The notes beneath the pieces are model-generated. The model did not search any database. It saw only the letters and a program-made list of their open reading frames with translations, and was not told the DNA's origin. The position numbers and the translations under genes are program-made. Shown here in pieces: positions 19,343-28,410 of a stretch of 35,308 nucleotides of DNA (position 1 is its first letter; each line of letters starts with the position of its first letter). Source of the DNA: Pantoea conspicua (GTDB lineage: Bacteria > Pseudomonadota > Gammaproteobacteria > Enterobacterales > Enterobacteriaceae). The stretch spans positions 1 to 35,308 of the forward strand of contig NZ_MLFN01000048.1 of NCBI RefSeq assembly GCF_002095315.1, read 5' to 3'.

Positions 19343-20299
19343 TTAAGCCACTGGGGTCAGCGGCGCTTTACCTGCGGCGAACGCCAGCATGTTTTCGAAC
19401 ACCAGATCGGCCATCGCCGCCATGGTTTCTGTGGTGTTGCTGGCGATGTGTGGGGTGATCACCACATTGTCACACTGACGCAGCGCCGCGGGTACCTGCG
19501 GTTCCTGCTCAAACACATCCAGTCCGGCACCGGCGATCTGCCCGCTCTCCAGCGCCGCAATCAGCGCCTGCTGATCGATCACGCTGCCGCGCGCAATGTT
19601 AATCAGATAGCCCTGCGGACCCAGCGCCTGCAGCACCTCAACGTTGATAATCTGCCGTGTGGCCGTCCCGCCGGGCAGGGTCAGCACCAGAAAATCCGCC
19701 TGCTGTGCCAGCGAGACGAGGCTGTCGTGACGGGTATAGGGTACATCCGGACGTGAGCGCGGGTTGTAGTAGTGAATCGTCATATCAAACGCCTGCGCCC
19801 GCTTTGCCATTGCCTGACCAATATTGCCCAGCCCGACAATGCCGCACACCTTGCCACCCACTTTACTGCTCAGCGGGAACCGCCCCTGCTGCCAGTGGCC
19901 GGCACGGGTAAAGCGGTCCGCTTCACTGATGCGCCGCGCCACGTCCAGTAGCAGCGCCATGCCGAAGTCCGCGACGCACGCATTCAGCACCTCCGGCGTA
20001 TTGGTCACCACAATATTGCGCGCCCTGGCCGCCGCCATGTCGATGCTGTCGTAGCCGACGCCGTTGCTACAAATCGCCCTGAGATTGGGCAGCGCCGCAA
20101 TCAGTGCTGCCGGTGCGCCCATTACTGCATTGCCGCTGGTGACCAGCATGTCGATTTTTCCGCCCATTTCCGCCAGGAAAGCCGCTTCGTCGTTCGCTTC
20201 CCACAGCCGAAAGGCGGTAAAGGACTTTTCGATCTTCTCTATCAGCTGTGGTGGCAGAAATTTTCCTTTAATCAGCACGTTACATTGCTTTAATACCAT
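19343..20299 (-). CDS. D-2-hydroxyacid dehydrogenase (NAD(P)-dependent)
   Basis: This 318-aa enzyme of the D-isomer-specific 2-hydroxyacid dehydrogenase family interconverts 2-keto and D-2-hydroxy acids. Seen are the cofactor motif GLGNIG (residues 156-161), the substrate arginine in NIARGS (Arg237), the glutamate in EQEP (Glu266) and the catalytic histidine in ITPHIAS (His284). It resembles glyoxylate/hydroxypyruvate or 2-ketogluconate reductases; the exact acid cannot be told. I use the ATG at 20299 with GGGGAAAGAAG upstream; a longer frame to 20359 lies within the neighbour. It overlaps the upstream transporter by 20 bases, which implies translational coupling and a shared substrate pathway. 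Confidence 0.9.
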   Translation of the reverse strand: MVLKQCNVLIKGKFLPPQLIEKIEKSFTAFRLWEANDEAAFLAEMGGKIDMLVTSGNAVMGAPAALIAALPNLRAICSNGVGYDSIDMAAARARNIVVTNTPEVLNACVADFGMALLLDVARRISEADRFTRAGHWQQGRFPLSSKVGGKVCGIVGLGNIGQAMAKRAQAFDMTIHYYNPRSRPDVPYTRHDSLVSLAQQADFLVLTLPGGTATRQIINVEVLQALGPQGYLINIARGSVIDQQALIAALESGQIAGAGLDVFEQEPQVPAALRQCDNVVITPHIASNTTETMAAMADLVFENMLAFAAGKAPLTPVA

Positions 20300-21671
20300 C
20301 TTCTTTCCCCTGTTTTTCGTAGGATGCCGGCCGTTCACTCTGCTCGCCGACCCGCTCAATCGGTCCCATCACCAGCAGGAACAGCAGTGCCGCCACCACA
20401 CAGTGCGCAGCAACGAAGGCCAGTCCGATGCCGTAGCTGCCGGTCAGACCGACGATGATGCCGAACAGCAGCGGCGTGGTGAAACCGGCGATATTGCCGA
20501 TGCCGTTAAAAATTGAGCCTGCCAGGCCGACCGCTTCTTTCGGTGCGGTGTCGCTGATCACCGTCCAGGTTCCGGCACCCGCCGCCACCCCTTTGCCATA
20601 AAAGGCAAATGACATAATGGCGATAATGCCGACGTTACTGGGGATCACCGCCGCCAGCACCAGGCTGGCCGCCATCAGCATTCCGACGATATAGGGCGTT
20701 TTGCGCGCCCAGGAGATGCTCCAGCCCTTCGCGATCAGTTTGTCAGAGATGTAGCCGCCGCTGATGCCGCCGAGGAAGCCGAACAGCGCCGGTGCAATGG
20801 TGGCAAAGCCCGCTTCCATGATCTCCATCCCGCGCGCCTGCACCAGATAGATCGGAAACCAGGTAATGAAGAAGTAGCTCAGCGCGATAATGCAGTACTG
20901 GCCGAGATAGGCGCACCACAACATGCGGTTAGTCAGCAGCTTTCTGAACATCGCTTTACTGACCGGCGGACGCGCTTTAAGGGTGTGTGCGGCGTCGATA
21001 TCCACCAGGCCCCCGCCATCAACGATATGACGCAGTTCGCTCTCCGATACACCAGGATGGTTGCGCGGCTCGTGCATCCAGGCAGCCCAGACAAACACCG
21101 CCAGCACGCCGATACCCCCCAGCACGAAGAACGGCCATTCCCAGCCGAAGCGCGAGACCAGCCAGCCCGACAGCGGCGAGAAGATGGCGACAGCGAAATA
21201 TTGTGCCGAGCTGAACAGCGACGAGGCGCGACCGCGCTCTGCGCCAGGGAACCACATAATCACCACCCGCGCATTGGCGGGAAAGCTGGGGGCTTCAATC
21301 AGTCCCAGCAGAAAACGCAGGCCGAACATCAGCATCAGTGCGCCAGTCAGGCCGCTGGAGAATTCACCGACAAAGCCCATCGCCAGCGTCGAGACCGACC
21401 AGAGCGCCAGCGTCACGCCATAGACCTTTTTGGCACCAAAGCGATCGAGAAACAGTCCACCGGGGATCTGCCCGATCACATAAGCCCAGCTAAAGGCGGA
21501 GAGGATCAATCCGAGCTGGATCGCTGACAGGCCAAACTCCTCTTTAATGGCCGATCCGGAGATCGACAGGATCGAACGGTCGGCATACGCCACCACCGAA
21601 AGAAACAGGATCAGACACAGGATCCAGATACGAACATGGGTAGTGCGGGTGGTCGTGTGGTCTTTAACCAT
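20280..21671 (-). CDS. MFS transporter, anion:cation symporter (ACS) family
   Basis: The 463-aa protein has 12 membrane segments and the features of ACS-family sugar-acid and organic-anion symporters (GudP/GarP/ExuT-like). These include YADRSILSISGSAIKEEFGLS near the start, GGLFLDRFGAKKVYG in the 2-3 loop and LGLIEAPSFPANARVVIMWFP in segment 4-5. The family imports glucarate, galactarate, galactonate, tartrate and similar acids with H+. The overlapping D-2-hydroxyacid dehydrogenase suggests uptake of an acid that is then oxidised or reduced. AAGGAA lies 8 bases before the ATG. It is divergent from an orphan sugar-binding protein gene. Confidence 0.88.
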   Translation of the reverse strand: MVKDHTTTRTTHVRIWILCLILFLSVVAYADRSILSISGSAIKEEFGLSAIQLGLILSAFSWAYVIGQIPGGLFLDRFGAKKVYGVTLALWSVSTLAMGFVGEFSSGLTGALMLMFGLRFLLGLIEAPSFPANARVVIMWFPGAERGRASSLFSSAQYFAVAIFSPLSGWLVSRFGWEWPFFVLGGIGVLAVFVWAAWMHEPRNHPGVSESELRHIVDGGGLVDIDAAHTLKARPPVSKAMFRKLLTNRMLWCAYLGQYCIIALSYFFITWFPIYLVQARGMEIMEAGFATIAPALFGFLGGISGGYISDKLIAKGWSISWARKTPYIVGMLMAASLVLAAVIPSNVGIIAIMSFAFYGKGVAAGAGTWTVISDTAPKEAVGLAGSIFNGIGNIAGFTTPLLFGIIVGLTGSYGIGLAFVAAHCVVAALLFLLVMGPIERVGEQSERPASYEKQGKEDGIKAM

Positions 21672-22090
21672 GAGGTGAATTCCTTAAAAAGCGGCGGGTT
21701 ACGTCGCGAGGTTTCTTTCAGGAATACCGCTGAGATTCCCCTGTTGAGGAAATATAGATAGGAGGCTAATCATTGGTCATTGTGCGGATGTTGAAATCGT
21801 CGACGCTGATTTGGCTTAATTCTGGCAACGGCCACAAGCGCCAGTGCGGCGCTGCACAAAAGCAGAAAAAGCCGCTGCGCTGTGCCGGAGAATGTGCGCC
21901 AGATCGAGGAATTAGCGCCAGGCGACAGCTATGGCTGCGCTATTTTTCCACAAAATGTGGCCTCGCCTGCAAGTGTGAAAACGCCCGATTGTCAAACTTC
22001 TCCGCCCTTCGTAGGCTGAAAATGATCACATTTATCCACTTTAAAAATTAATGAAAAATACATTCCATCCGTTTACCCTGGGAGTCTGTA
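21672..22090. other. Divergent intergenic region between ACS transporter and binding-protein genes
   Basis: These 419 bases hold no recognisable gene. A + frame of 92 codons (21773-22051) is cysteine- and arginine-rich, lacks a ribosome site and looks like noise. The part near 21970-22075 is AT-richer and probably holds the promoter of the binding-protein gene, including a CRP-like site. GGAGGC at 21761-21766 precedes no good start. Confidence 0.55.
22015..22030 (+). promoter_or_regulatory. Candidate CRP (cAMP receptor protein) site
   Basis: GCTGA-AAATGA-TCACA matches the CRP pattern TGTGA-N6-TCACA fully in the right half and in three of five bases in the left half. It lies 60 bases before the start of a sugar-binding protein gene, a class often under catabolite control. 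Confidence 0.4.
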
Positions 22091-23008
22091 ATGAAGAAAA
22101 GTGCATGGGCAATGCTGTGTCTGCTGTCGCTCTCCACCTCAGCGCTGGCAGAAAAAATTGGCGTCTCAATGGCCTATTTTGATCAGAACTTCCTGACCAT
22201 CATCCGTCAGGCGATCGATAAGGAAGCCAACGCGCGCAAGCTGGATGCGCAGTTCGAAGATGCGCGCGGCGATGTGGGCCGTCAGACCGATCAGGTACAG
22301 AGCTTTATCAGCGCTGGTGTGGATGCCATCATTGTCGATCCGGTTGACTCTGCCAGTACCCCCGCCCTGACCCGGCTGGCGCAGCAGGCCCATATTCCGC
22401 TGGTTTATGTCAACCGCACGCCGGGTGATAAGACGCTGCCGCCAGGGGTGGTGTTTGTCGGATCGGATGAGCGTGAATCCGGCACGCTGCAGATGGAAGC
22501 GCTGGCAAAGCAGGCCAACTATCGCGGCAACGTCGCCATCATGATCGGTAACCTGACTGATGCCGGTGCGCTGCAACGGACCAAAGATGTGGAACAGGTG
22601 GTGGCGAAATACCCCAACATGAAAGTAGTGCTGAAGCAGACCGCCAATTACGCCCGCAATGAGGGCATGGACCTGATGCTCAACTGGCTGTCGAACGGGG
22701 AAGATATCGATATTGTCGCTGCCAACAATGATGAAATGGCGATTGGTGCCACCATGGCGATCGCCCAGGCGAAACCGAAAAAAACCATTCTGGTCGGTGG
22801 CATTGACGCCACGCCGGATGGCCTGAAAGCCCTGGCGAGTGGCAAATTAGCGGTGACGGTGTTCCAGGATGCCATCGGGCAGGGTAAGAAATCGGTGGAA
22901 GTGGCGCAGCAGATGATTAAAGGCGAAAAGGTCGCCTCCCATCAATGGATCCCGTTTGAACTGGTGACGCAACAAAATATGCAGCGTTATCAGGATAAGA
23001 ATCCGTAA
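22091..23008 (+). CDS. Periplasmic sugar-binding protein (RbsB-like), orphan
   Basis: The 305-aa protein has a Sec signal (MKKSAWAMLCLLSLSTSALA, residues 1-20) and the two-domain fold of the ribose/galactose/inositol-binding (Peripla_BP_4) family. Typical segments are GVDAIIVDPVDSASTPALTRLA, VYVNRTP, VFVGSDERESG and VAANNDEMAIGATMAI, then VGGIDATPDGLKAL. It resembles rhizopine/inositol-type binding proteins, but the ligand is not certain. GGGAG precedes the ATG. No ABC permease or ATPase gene is nearby, so it must work with a transporter encoded elsewhere or in signalling. A hairpin follows its stop. Confidence 0.87.
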   Translation: MKKSAWAMLCLLSLSTSALAEKIGVSMAYFDQNFLTIIRQAIDKEANARKLDAQFEDARGDVGRQTDQVQSFISAGVDAIIVDPVDSASTPALTRLAQQAHIPLVYVNRTPGDKTLPPGVVFVGSDERESGTLQMEALAKQANYRGNVAIMIGNLTDAGALQRTKDVEQVVAKYPNMKVVLKQTANYARNEGMDLMLNWLSNGEDIDIVAANNDEMAIGATMAIAQAKPKKTILVGGIDATPDGLKALASGKLAVTVFQDAIGQGKKSVEVAQQMIKGEKVASHQWIPFELVTQQNMQRYQDKNP

Positions 23009-23016
23009 GGCATGCT

Positions 23017-23038
23017 GGCGCGGCAGTGATGCCGCGCC
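23017..23038. terminator. GC-rich hairpin between convergent binding-protein and GNAT genes
   Basis: GGCGCGGC and GCCGCGCC form a perfect 8-bp stem around a 6-base loop, 9 bases after the binding-protein stop and 5 bases past the GNAT stop. The T-run is absent (GTCTGTC follows), so efficiency is uncertain. Confidence 0.5.
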
Positions 23039-23043
23039 GTCTG

Positions 23044-23543
23044 TCAGGCGTCGTGCAGCAGTTTCGCCATCACCACCACATCATGCAGCTTACCGTCACG
23101 CAGCGCCGCCTGGCGAAGGACCCCTTCACGCTCAAACCCCAGACGCTGATAGAGCCGCAGTGCCCGTTCATTGTCGTGGAACACCTCCAGCTGCATACGG
23201 GTGATGCCGAGCCAGTTGCGGGAGTAGTCGAGCGCGGTGCGGATCAGCCGTTCGCCTACGCCGCGGCCGCTGAAGGCGGGATCGACCCCCAGCCCGAAAC
23301 TGATGCTGTGCCGGGTGCGCGGTTTATTGTCGACAAACAGCGTCAGTTCACCGGCCATCTCCCCGTCAATTTCCGCCACAAAGGCGATAAACCTTCGGCA
23401 TCCATTTTCAGGAACTTCTTCTCCCAGGTCGCAACGCTGGGAAACGGCAGCTGTAGCGTCCAGGGGTAGACATCAGGGTGACTGTAGAGCCGCTGATAGG
23501 CGGCGGCATCGTGAGGTTCGCGTCCCCGAATGGTAATTTCCAT
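23044..23543 (-). pseudogene. GNAT N-acetyltransferase (YhhY/AaaT-like), frameshifted
   Basis: Two overlapping frames together give one GNAT acetyltransferase. The first 51 residues (MEITIRGREPHDAAAYQRLY to KMDAEG) are followed, after one missing base, by FIAFVAEIDGEMAGELTL and the acetyl-CoA loop VDPAFSGRGVGERLI. Then comes the conserved NERALRLYQRLGFEREG. Inserting one T in the TTT run (plus AAA, 23389-23391) restores 166 aa, the usual length. The order of motifs resembles E. coli YhhY, which acetylates some amino acids; the substrate here is unproven. AGGAGA precedes the ATG. The unshifted frame would end after 66 residues and lose the whole acetyl-CoA site. Confidence 0.87.
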
Positions 23544-23615
23544 ATTTTCTCCTGTTAGCCGGGCGGGTTTAATGCACTAAGCTGTAGCTCTTCATCGAAC
23601 GGAAAGAGTGCTGCT

Positions 23616-25448
23616 ATGTTGTATCGCCGTTTTGAACGCTTTATCAATATTTTTCAGGATGCCCCCAGCGATTCGCCCCCCACTACGGTCTGGTCCTTTT
23701 ATGCTTACTACCTGCGTCAGGTCTGGCCGAGTTTTGCCGCCCTGCTGCTGGTTGGGCTGGCGTCCGCGCTGATTGAAGTGGCACTGTTCAGCTACCTGAG
23801 CCGCATTATCGACCTGGTGAATCATTCGACGCCCGCCACCCTGTTCAGCGAAAACTGGCCGCTGCTGCTGTGGATGGGCGCGGTGGCGCTGATCCTGCGG
23901 CCGATTTTTATCGCCCTGCACGATATGCTGGTGCACCAGAGTATCAGCCCGAGCATGACCAGCATGATCCGCTGGCAGCATCACAACTACGTGCTGCGCC
24001 AGAGCCTCAACTTCTTTCAGAACGATTTTGCTGGCCGTATCGCGCAGCGGATTATGCAGACCGGCAGTTCGCTGCGCGACTCCTCGGTGCAGCTGGTCGA
24101 CGCCATCTGGCACGTCCTGATCTACGCGGTGACCTCGCTGGTGCTGTTTGCTGAAGCGGACTGGCGGCTGATGATCCCACTGATTCTGTGGATGGTGGCC
24201 TACAGCGCCTCACTACGCTTCTTTGTGCCGCGCGTCAAGGCGCGCTCGGTGGTCTCCTCGGAAGCGCGCTCGAAGCTGATGGGCACCATTGTTGACGGCT
24301 ACACCAATATCGCCACCCTCAAGCTGTTCGCCCACAGCGATCTGGAACGGCAATATGCGCGTGAGGCGATTCAGGAGCAGACCGACAAAACCCAGCACGC
24401 CAGCCGCATGGTCACCAGCATGGATCTGACGCTGTCGGCGTTGAACGGGATGCTGATTGTCTCGACCTCCGGGCTGGCGCTGTGGCTCTGGAGTCAGTCG
24501 CTGATTAGCGTCGGGGCGATTGCGCTGGCGACGGGCCTGGTGATCCGACTGGTAAACATGTCGGGCTGGATCATGTGGGTGGTCAACGGCATTTTCGAAA
24601 ACATCGGCATGGTGCAGGATGGCCTGAACACCATTTCTCAGCCGCTCAGCGTGCAGGATGCACCGGGGGCTAAAAAGCTGAAAGTGACACGCGGCCAGAT
24701 TCGCTATGAAGATGTGCGCTTTGACTACGGCGGCGGCCGTCAGGTGATTCACCAGCTCAACCTCGACATCAAACCTGGCGAGAAGATTGGCCTGATCGGC
24801 CCGTCCGGCGCCGGTAAATCGACGCTGGTGAATCTGCTGCTGCGCCTCTATGACCTGAACGGTGGCCGGATTGTGATTGACGATCAGGATATCGCCACGG
24901 TGACCCAGGAGAGTCTGCGCAGTCAGATCGGCATGATCACCCAGGACACCTCGCTGCTGCACCGGTCGATACGCGAAAACCTGCTCTACGGGCGTCCCGA
25001 TGCCAGTGAAGCGGAGTTGCAGACGGCGATTCGCCGCGCCCGCGCCGACGAGTTCATTCCGCTGCTCTCCGACTCGCAGGGCCGCATCGGGCTCGATGCC
25101 CATGTCGGTGAACGCGGCGTAAAACTGTCGGGCGGTCAGCGTCAGCGTGTGGCGATTGCCCGCGTGCTGCTCAAGGATGCGCCAATCCTGATCATGGATG
25201 AGGCCACCTCGGCGCTGGACTCTGAAGTGGAAGCGGCGATTCAGGAGAGCCTGGAGTCGCTGATGCAGGGCAAAACCGTTATCGCCATTGCGCACCGCCT
25301 GTCGACCATCGCGAAGATGGACCGGCTGGTGGTGCTGGATAAAGGCGTCATTGCCGAGATGGGCAGCCATGCGGAGCTGCTGGCGCACAACGGCTTGTAT
25401 GCGCGCCTGTGGCAGCATCAGACCGGTGGTTTTGTCGGCGTCGATTAA
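23616..25448 (+). CDS. ABC transporter, fused permease and ATPase (exporter half-transporter)
   Basis: The 610-aa protein is a type IV ABC exporter half. The membrane domain covers roughly residues 30-325 with six helices. The ATPase domain shows Walker A GPSGAGKST (about residue 395), the signature LSGGQRQR (about 504) and Walker B ILIMDEATSALD (about 525), then the H-loop IAIAHRLSTI. It should work as a homodimer exporting lipids, peptides or drugs; the substrate is unknown. GGAAAGAG precedes the ATG. It is divergent from the GNAT gene. Its stop overlaps that of the next, convergent gene by three bases. Confidence 0.92.
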   Translation: MLYRRFERFINIFQDAPSDSPPTTVWSFYAYYLRQVWPSFAALLLVGLASALIEVALFSYLSRIIDLVNHSTPATLFSENWPLLLWMGAVALILRPIFIALHDMLVHQSISPSMTSMIRWQHHNYVLRQSLNFFQNDFAGRIAQRIMQTGSSLRDSSVQLVDAIWHVLIYAVTSLVLFAEADWRLMIPLILWMVAYSASLRFFVPRVKARSVVSSEARSKLMGTIVDGYTNIATLKLFAHSDLERQYAREAIQEQTDKTQHASRMVTSMDLTLSALNGMLIVSTSGLALWLWSQSLISVGAIALATGLVIRLVNMSGWIMWVVNGIFENIGMVQDGLNTISQPLSVQDAPGAKKLKVTRGQIRYEDVRFDYGGGRQVIHQLNLDIKPGEKIGLIGPSGAGKSTLVNLLLRLYDLNGGRIVIDDQDIATVTQESLRSQIGMITQDTSLLHRSIRENLLYGRPDASEAELQTAIRRARADEFIPLLSDSQGRIGLDAHVGERGVKLSGGQRQRVAIARVLLKDAPILIMDEATSALDSEVEAAIQESLESLMQGKTVIAIAHRLSTIAKMDRLVVLDKGVIAEMGSHAELLAHNGLYARLWQHQTGGFVGVD

Positions 25449-26569
25449 TCGCCGCGTCGATAGGGCAAGGCGTCGCGTGCTTCTTCGGCCCAGCTGCGCA
25501 CGCCTTCCCGCTCCTGCTGCAGGAAATCAGCGACGGCGCTGCGTAAGCCGGGATGCAGCAGATAGTGCCACGAGTAGGTGATCTGCGGCTCAAAGCCGCG
25601 CACCAGCTTATGCTCCCCCTGTGCACCGGCATCAAAGCGCGTCAGTCCCTGCTCAATCGCGAAATCCATCCCCTGATAAAAGCAGGTTTCGAAGTGCAGC
25701 CGATCGAACTCCGCCAGACAGCCCCAGTAGCGACCATATAACGCTTTCTCATCCCGCAGGTAGAACGCCATCGCCGCCGGTTGCTGCTGTATCCGTGCAA
25801 TGACCACCATGATGTTGTCCGGCATCCGTTCCGCCAGCAGGCTGAAGAAATCCCGCGTCAGGTAGGGTTGCTGTCCGCGCACCGCGTAGGTGTTCGCGTA
25901 GCAGGTATAAACAAAATCCCACTGATCTTCGCTGAGCTGGTCGCCACGATAGCGCTCGAACACGAAACCGCTTTGCATCACCTGCTCGCGCTCTTTACGC
26001 AGCTGTTTGCGCTTGCGCGACATCAGCGTATCGAGGAAATCCTGGAAATCGCGGTAGTCGCGGTTGTGCCAGTGGTACTGGCAACCGAGCCGCGCCAGCC
26101 AGTCGGGCTGGTCAGCCAGCAACTGGTTAGCCTGCGCATCGGTAAAGTTAATGTGCGCCCCGCTTAATCCCTGCAGCTGCAACCTCTCCGGTAACGCCGC
26201 CAGCAGCTGCGCCGCGGCCGCGCTGTCACCCAGCAGGCGTGCCCCGCTGACCGGGCTGAAGGGGATCGCGCCCAGCCATTTGGGGTAATAGCGGATGCCG
26301 GCCCGCTGGCTGGCGTCTGCCCAGGCGTGGTCGAACACATACTCGCCCCAGGAATTGCGTTTTCGGTAGCCCGGCAGCGCAGCGCGAATGACACCGCCTT
26401 CACGCCAGATTAAATGATCCGGCTGCCAGCCCGACTCGGGCCGGACGCTACCGCTCTGTTCCAGGGTAAGCAGAAAGGCGTGGCGCAAAAAAGGCTGATC
26501 GTCAGGCAACAGCGCATCCCACTCGGCGGCGGGGATCGCCGCCAGCGAAGTCAGGTGAAACAGCGACAT
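25445..26569 (-). CDS. GNAT/FemAB-like protein of the COG3146 family
   Basis: The 374-aa protein matches the widespread COG3146 (DUF482) family of GNAT-fold proteins related to FemAB aminoacyl-transferases. Conserved stretches are LRHAFLLTLEQSGSV, GEYVFDHAWADA, YYPKWLGAIPFSPVSGARLL and HINFTD. Later come MSRKRKQLRKER, YRGDQLSEDQWDFVYTCYANT and GRYWGC, then LHFETCFYQGMDFAIEQGL and FDAGAQGEHKLVRGFEP. It has no signal peptide, so it is cytosolic. The family has been named peptidogalycan biosynthesis protein, but I know of no settled activity. It converges on the ABC exporter gene with a three-base overlap of stops. Confidence 0.87.
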   Translation of the reverse strand: MSLFHLTSLAAIPAAEWDALLPDDQPFLRHAFLLTLEQSGSVRPESGWQPDHLIWREGGVIRAALPGYRKRNSWGEYVFDHAWADASQRAGIRYYPKWLGAIPFSPVSGARLLGDSAAAAQLLAALPERLQLQGLSGAHINFTDAQANQLLADQPDWLARLGCQYHWHNRDYRDFQDFLDTLMSRKRKQLRKEREQVMQSGFVFERYRGDQLSEDQWDFVYTCYANTYAVRGQQPYLTRDFFSLLAERMPDNIMVVIARIQQQPAAMAFYLRDEKALYGRYWGCLAEFDRLHFETCFYQGMDFAIEQGLTRFDAGAQGEHKLVRGFEPQITYSWHYLLHPGLRSAVADFLQQEREGVRSWAEEARDALPYRRGD

Positions 26570-26841
26570 GAAATACTCCAGACAGCAACGGGCGAGCGTT
26601 CAGTCAAGCAGGTTTTCTGCGCCAGCGAAAGGGTAAAGGCACGCAATGTGAAGGTCGCATCAGATGCGCGATTATCTCTTGCTCAATCGCTATCGGAAAA
26701 GCATGCTGTCGCTCTCCGGTATCGATGAGACGGTTAACTGTGCGCCATGCGGCCGTTACGGCGCTGAACCTGAACGGGAAGGTGCCGGTCGGGCGTAACG
26801 GCGTGAATACGGGTGATAATGGCTTTTTCAGAGGAACAATG

Positions 26842-27447
26842 ATGGCAAAAGCACTGGTGATATTTCTGCATGGCGTTGGCAGCAACGGCGACGATCTGGC
26901 CCCAATCGGTGATCACTGGGCGACATTATTGCCGGATGTGGCGTTTGCGTCGCCTGATGCGCCCGACAGGTTTGATGCCGGTTTCGGCTATCAGTGGTTC
27001 AGCCTGGACGGCGTCACGCCAGAGAACCGTCCGGCACGGGTGCAGGCGGCGCGGGCGGCGTTTGACGCCACGCTTAGCGACATCATGACCCGGCACGGCT
27101 TCGCCGGACGCTGGCAGGAGGTGGTGCTGGTCGGCTTTTCCCAGGGATCGATTATGGCACTGGATGCGCTGGCATCGGGCCGTTATCCGCTGGCGGGCGT
27201 GGTGGCCTTTTCAGGTCGTCTGGCGTTTGACGGCGCGCTGACGCCGCAGCCCTACCTGCCGGCCATGCTGATCCACGGCCAGTCCGATGAGGTGATCCCG
27301 TGGCAGGAGAGCGAATCGGCCGCTGCGCGACTGAAACAGGCGGCGGTGCCGGTTGAGACGTTGTTCGAACCCGCCACCGGCCACACTATTTCAGCGCAGG
27401 GCGCGATGCATGCCGCCGCGTTTATTGCGCAGTGTCTGCAGGATTAA
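26842..27447 (+). CDS. Carboxylesterase/phospholipase family hydrolase (YpfH-like)
   Basis: The 201-aa cytosolic alpha/beta hydrolase resembles E. coli YpfH. The oxyanion stretch FLHGVGSNGDDL is at residues 8-19, the nucleophile elbow GFSQGS at 98-103 (Ser100), the acid in GQSDEVIP (Asp149) and the histidine in GHTIS (His181). I start at the ATG at 26842, which has GAGG seven bases upstream. The adjacent ATG at 26839 is nearly as good, and a much longer frame back to 26725 adds residues unlike the family. It is convergent with the isomerase gene with a 3-bp gap. The natural ester is unknown. Confidence 0.87.
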   Translation: MAKALVIFLHGVGSNGDDLAPIGDHWATLLPDVAFASPDAPDRFDAGFGYQWFSLDGVTPENRPARVQAARAAFDATLSDIMTRHGFAGRWQEVVLVGFSQGSIMALDALASGRYPLAGVVAFSGRLAFDGALTPQPYLPAMLIHGQSDEVIPWQESESAAARLKQAAVPVETLFEPATGHTISAQGAMHAAAFIAQCLQD

Positions 27448-27450
27448 CAG

Positions 27451-28266
27451 CTACGGCCAGTAGCGATTCAGCGCCTGCCACGCCTGCTGTGCGGCGACCT
27501 CAGGCGGCAGGCGTTTCAGCGTATCATTGAACACTTCAATGCCAACCGGACCCTGATAACCGGCACTTTTCAGCTTATCCACAAAGCGTCCGATATCGAT
27601 AATGCCATCACCGGGCAGCAGGCGCTGATGACGCGCCATCGCGATCAGACTTTGCTTATCCTGCGGCGGTACAGCAGCCATATCACACAGCTGCACCTCG
27701 TAAATCCGCTCGGCAGGGATGCCATCGAGCTGTGATGCATCGCCGCCCAGCGCGCAGATATGGAACAGATCGACCACCAGCCCGATGTTGGGCTGATCGA
27801 GACGTTGCAGGCGCTGCCATGCCAGCGGCAGGGTGTTATCTACGCTGCACCACGCCATCGGCTCATACATGATGCGCATGTTGTAGCGCGCCGCTTCCGA
27901 CGCCATCCAGCGCAGGTCATCGTCAATCTGATCGGCGCAGCAATCTTCGCGGGTGGTGGCCGGTGCCTGAAGGGTGTCACACCCCAGCGCCTGAGCGACC
28001 TGAATAAACTGACGTAGCTCGTCGCGCTTCTGCCCGCGCAGTGCGCTGGGCGCGCCGCTAAAATCACGCAGCACCTGCAGGTTAGTAAAACCGGGCCCCT
28101 GCTGCGCGGCAATCCGGGCCAGCGCCACCGCACCGCCGTCACAGGCGTCAACATCTTCGCGCCAGATTTCGACCTGGTCGAAACCGGCGTCACGCGCCGC
28201 CTTTAACTTCTGCCGGGGCTCACCGTTTAACAACACCAGGTTAAGGAATGTTGGATTACGACTCAT
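27451..28266 (-). CDS. Sugar phosphate isomerase/epimerase-like TIM-barrel protein
   Basis: The 271-aa protein belongs to the AP-endonuclease-2-like TIM-barrel superfamily (IolE/IolI, sugar isomerases). Candidate metal ligands appear in VEIWRED, MYEPMAW, VVDLFHI, and the C-terminal GPVGIEVFND. No inositol or sugar kinase genes adjoin it, so the substrate is open. The start at 28266 has AAGGAG seven bases upstream; a longer frame to 28347 has no ribosome site and reads unlike the family. It stands alone between a convergent esterase gene and crcB, which lies upstream on the same strand. Confidence 0.83.
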   Translation of the reverse strand: MSRNPTFLNLVLLNGEPRQKLKAARDAGFDQVEIWREDVDACDGGAVALARIAAQQGPGFTNLQVLRDFSGAPSALRGQKRDELRQFIQVAQALGCDTLQAPATTREDCCADQIDDDLRWMASEAARYNMRIMYEPMAWCSVDNTLPLAWQRLQRLDQPNIGLVVDLFHICALGGDASQLDGIPAERIYEVQLCDMAAVPPQDKQSLIAMARHQRLLPGDGIIDIGRFVDKLKSAGYQGPVGIEVFNDTLKRLPPEVAAQQAWQALNRYWP

Positions 28267-28410
28267 CTCTCTGCTCCTTAATCGTCCGGAATAATCGGTG
28301 AAAATCATCAGCTGCAACACCGCACACCTGCCAGCCTGCCAGCGCATCGCATCGCAGCTGAAACAGTATCTGCCTCTGAAGTGTTATGGCAAGCCGCGAT
28401 TACCGCGCCG

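Noticed and set aside
21773..22051. 92-codon + frame in the divergent intergenic region
   Set aside because: There is no ribosome site, it looks like random translation, and it overlaps the promoter region of the binding-protein gene.
24213..25418. Long minus-strand open frame opposite the ABC exporter
   Set aside because: It mirrors the ABC gene in another frame; composition is typical of a shadow and the ABC motifs on the other strand are complete.
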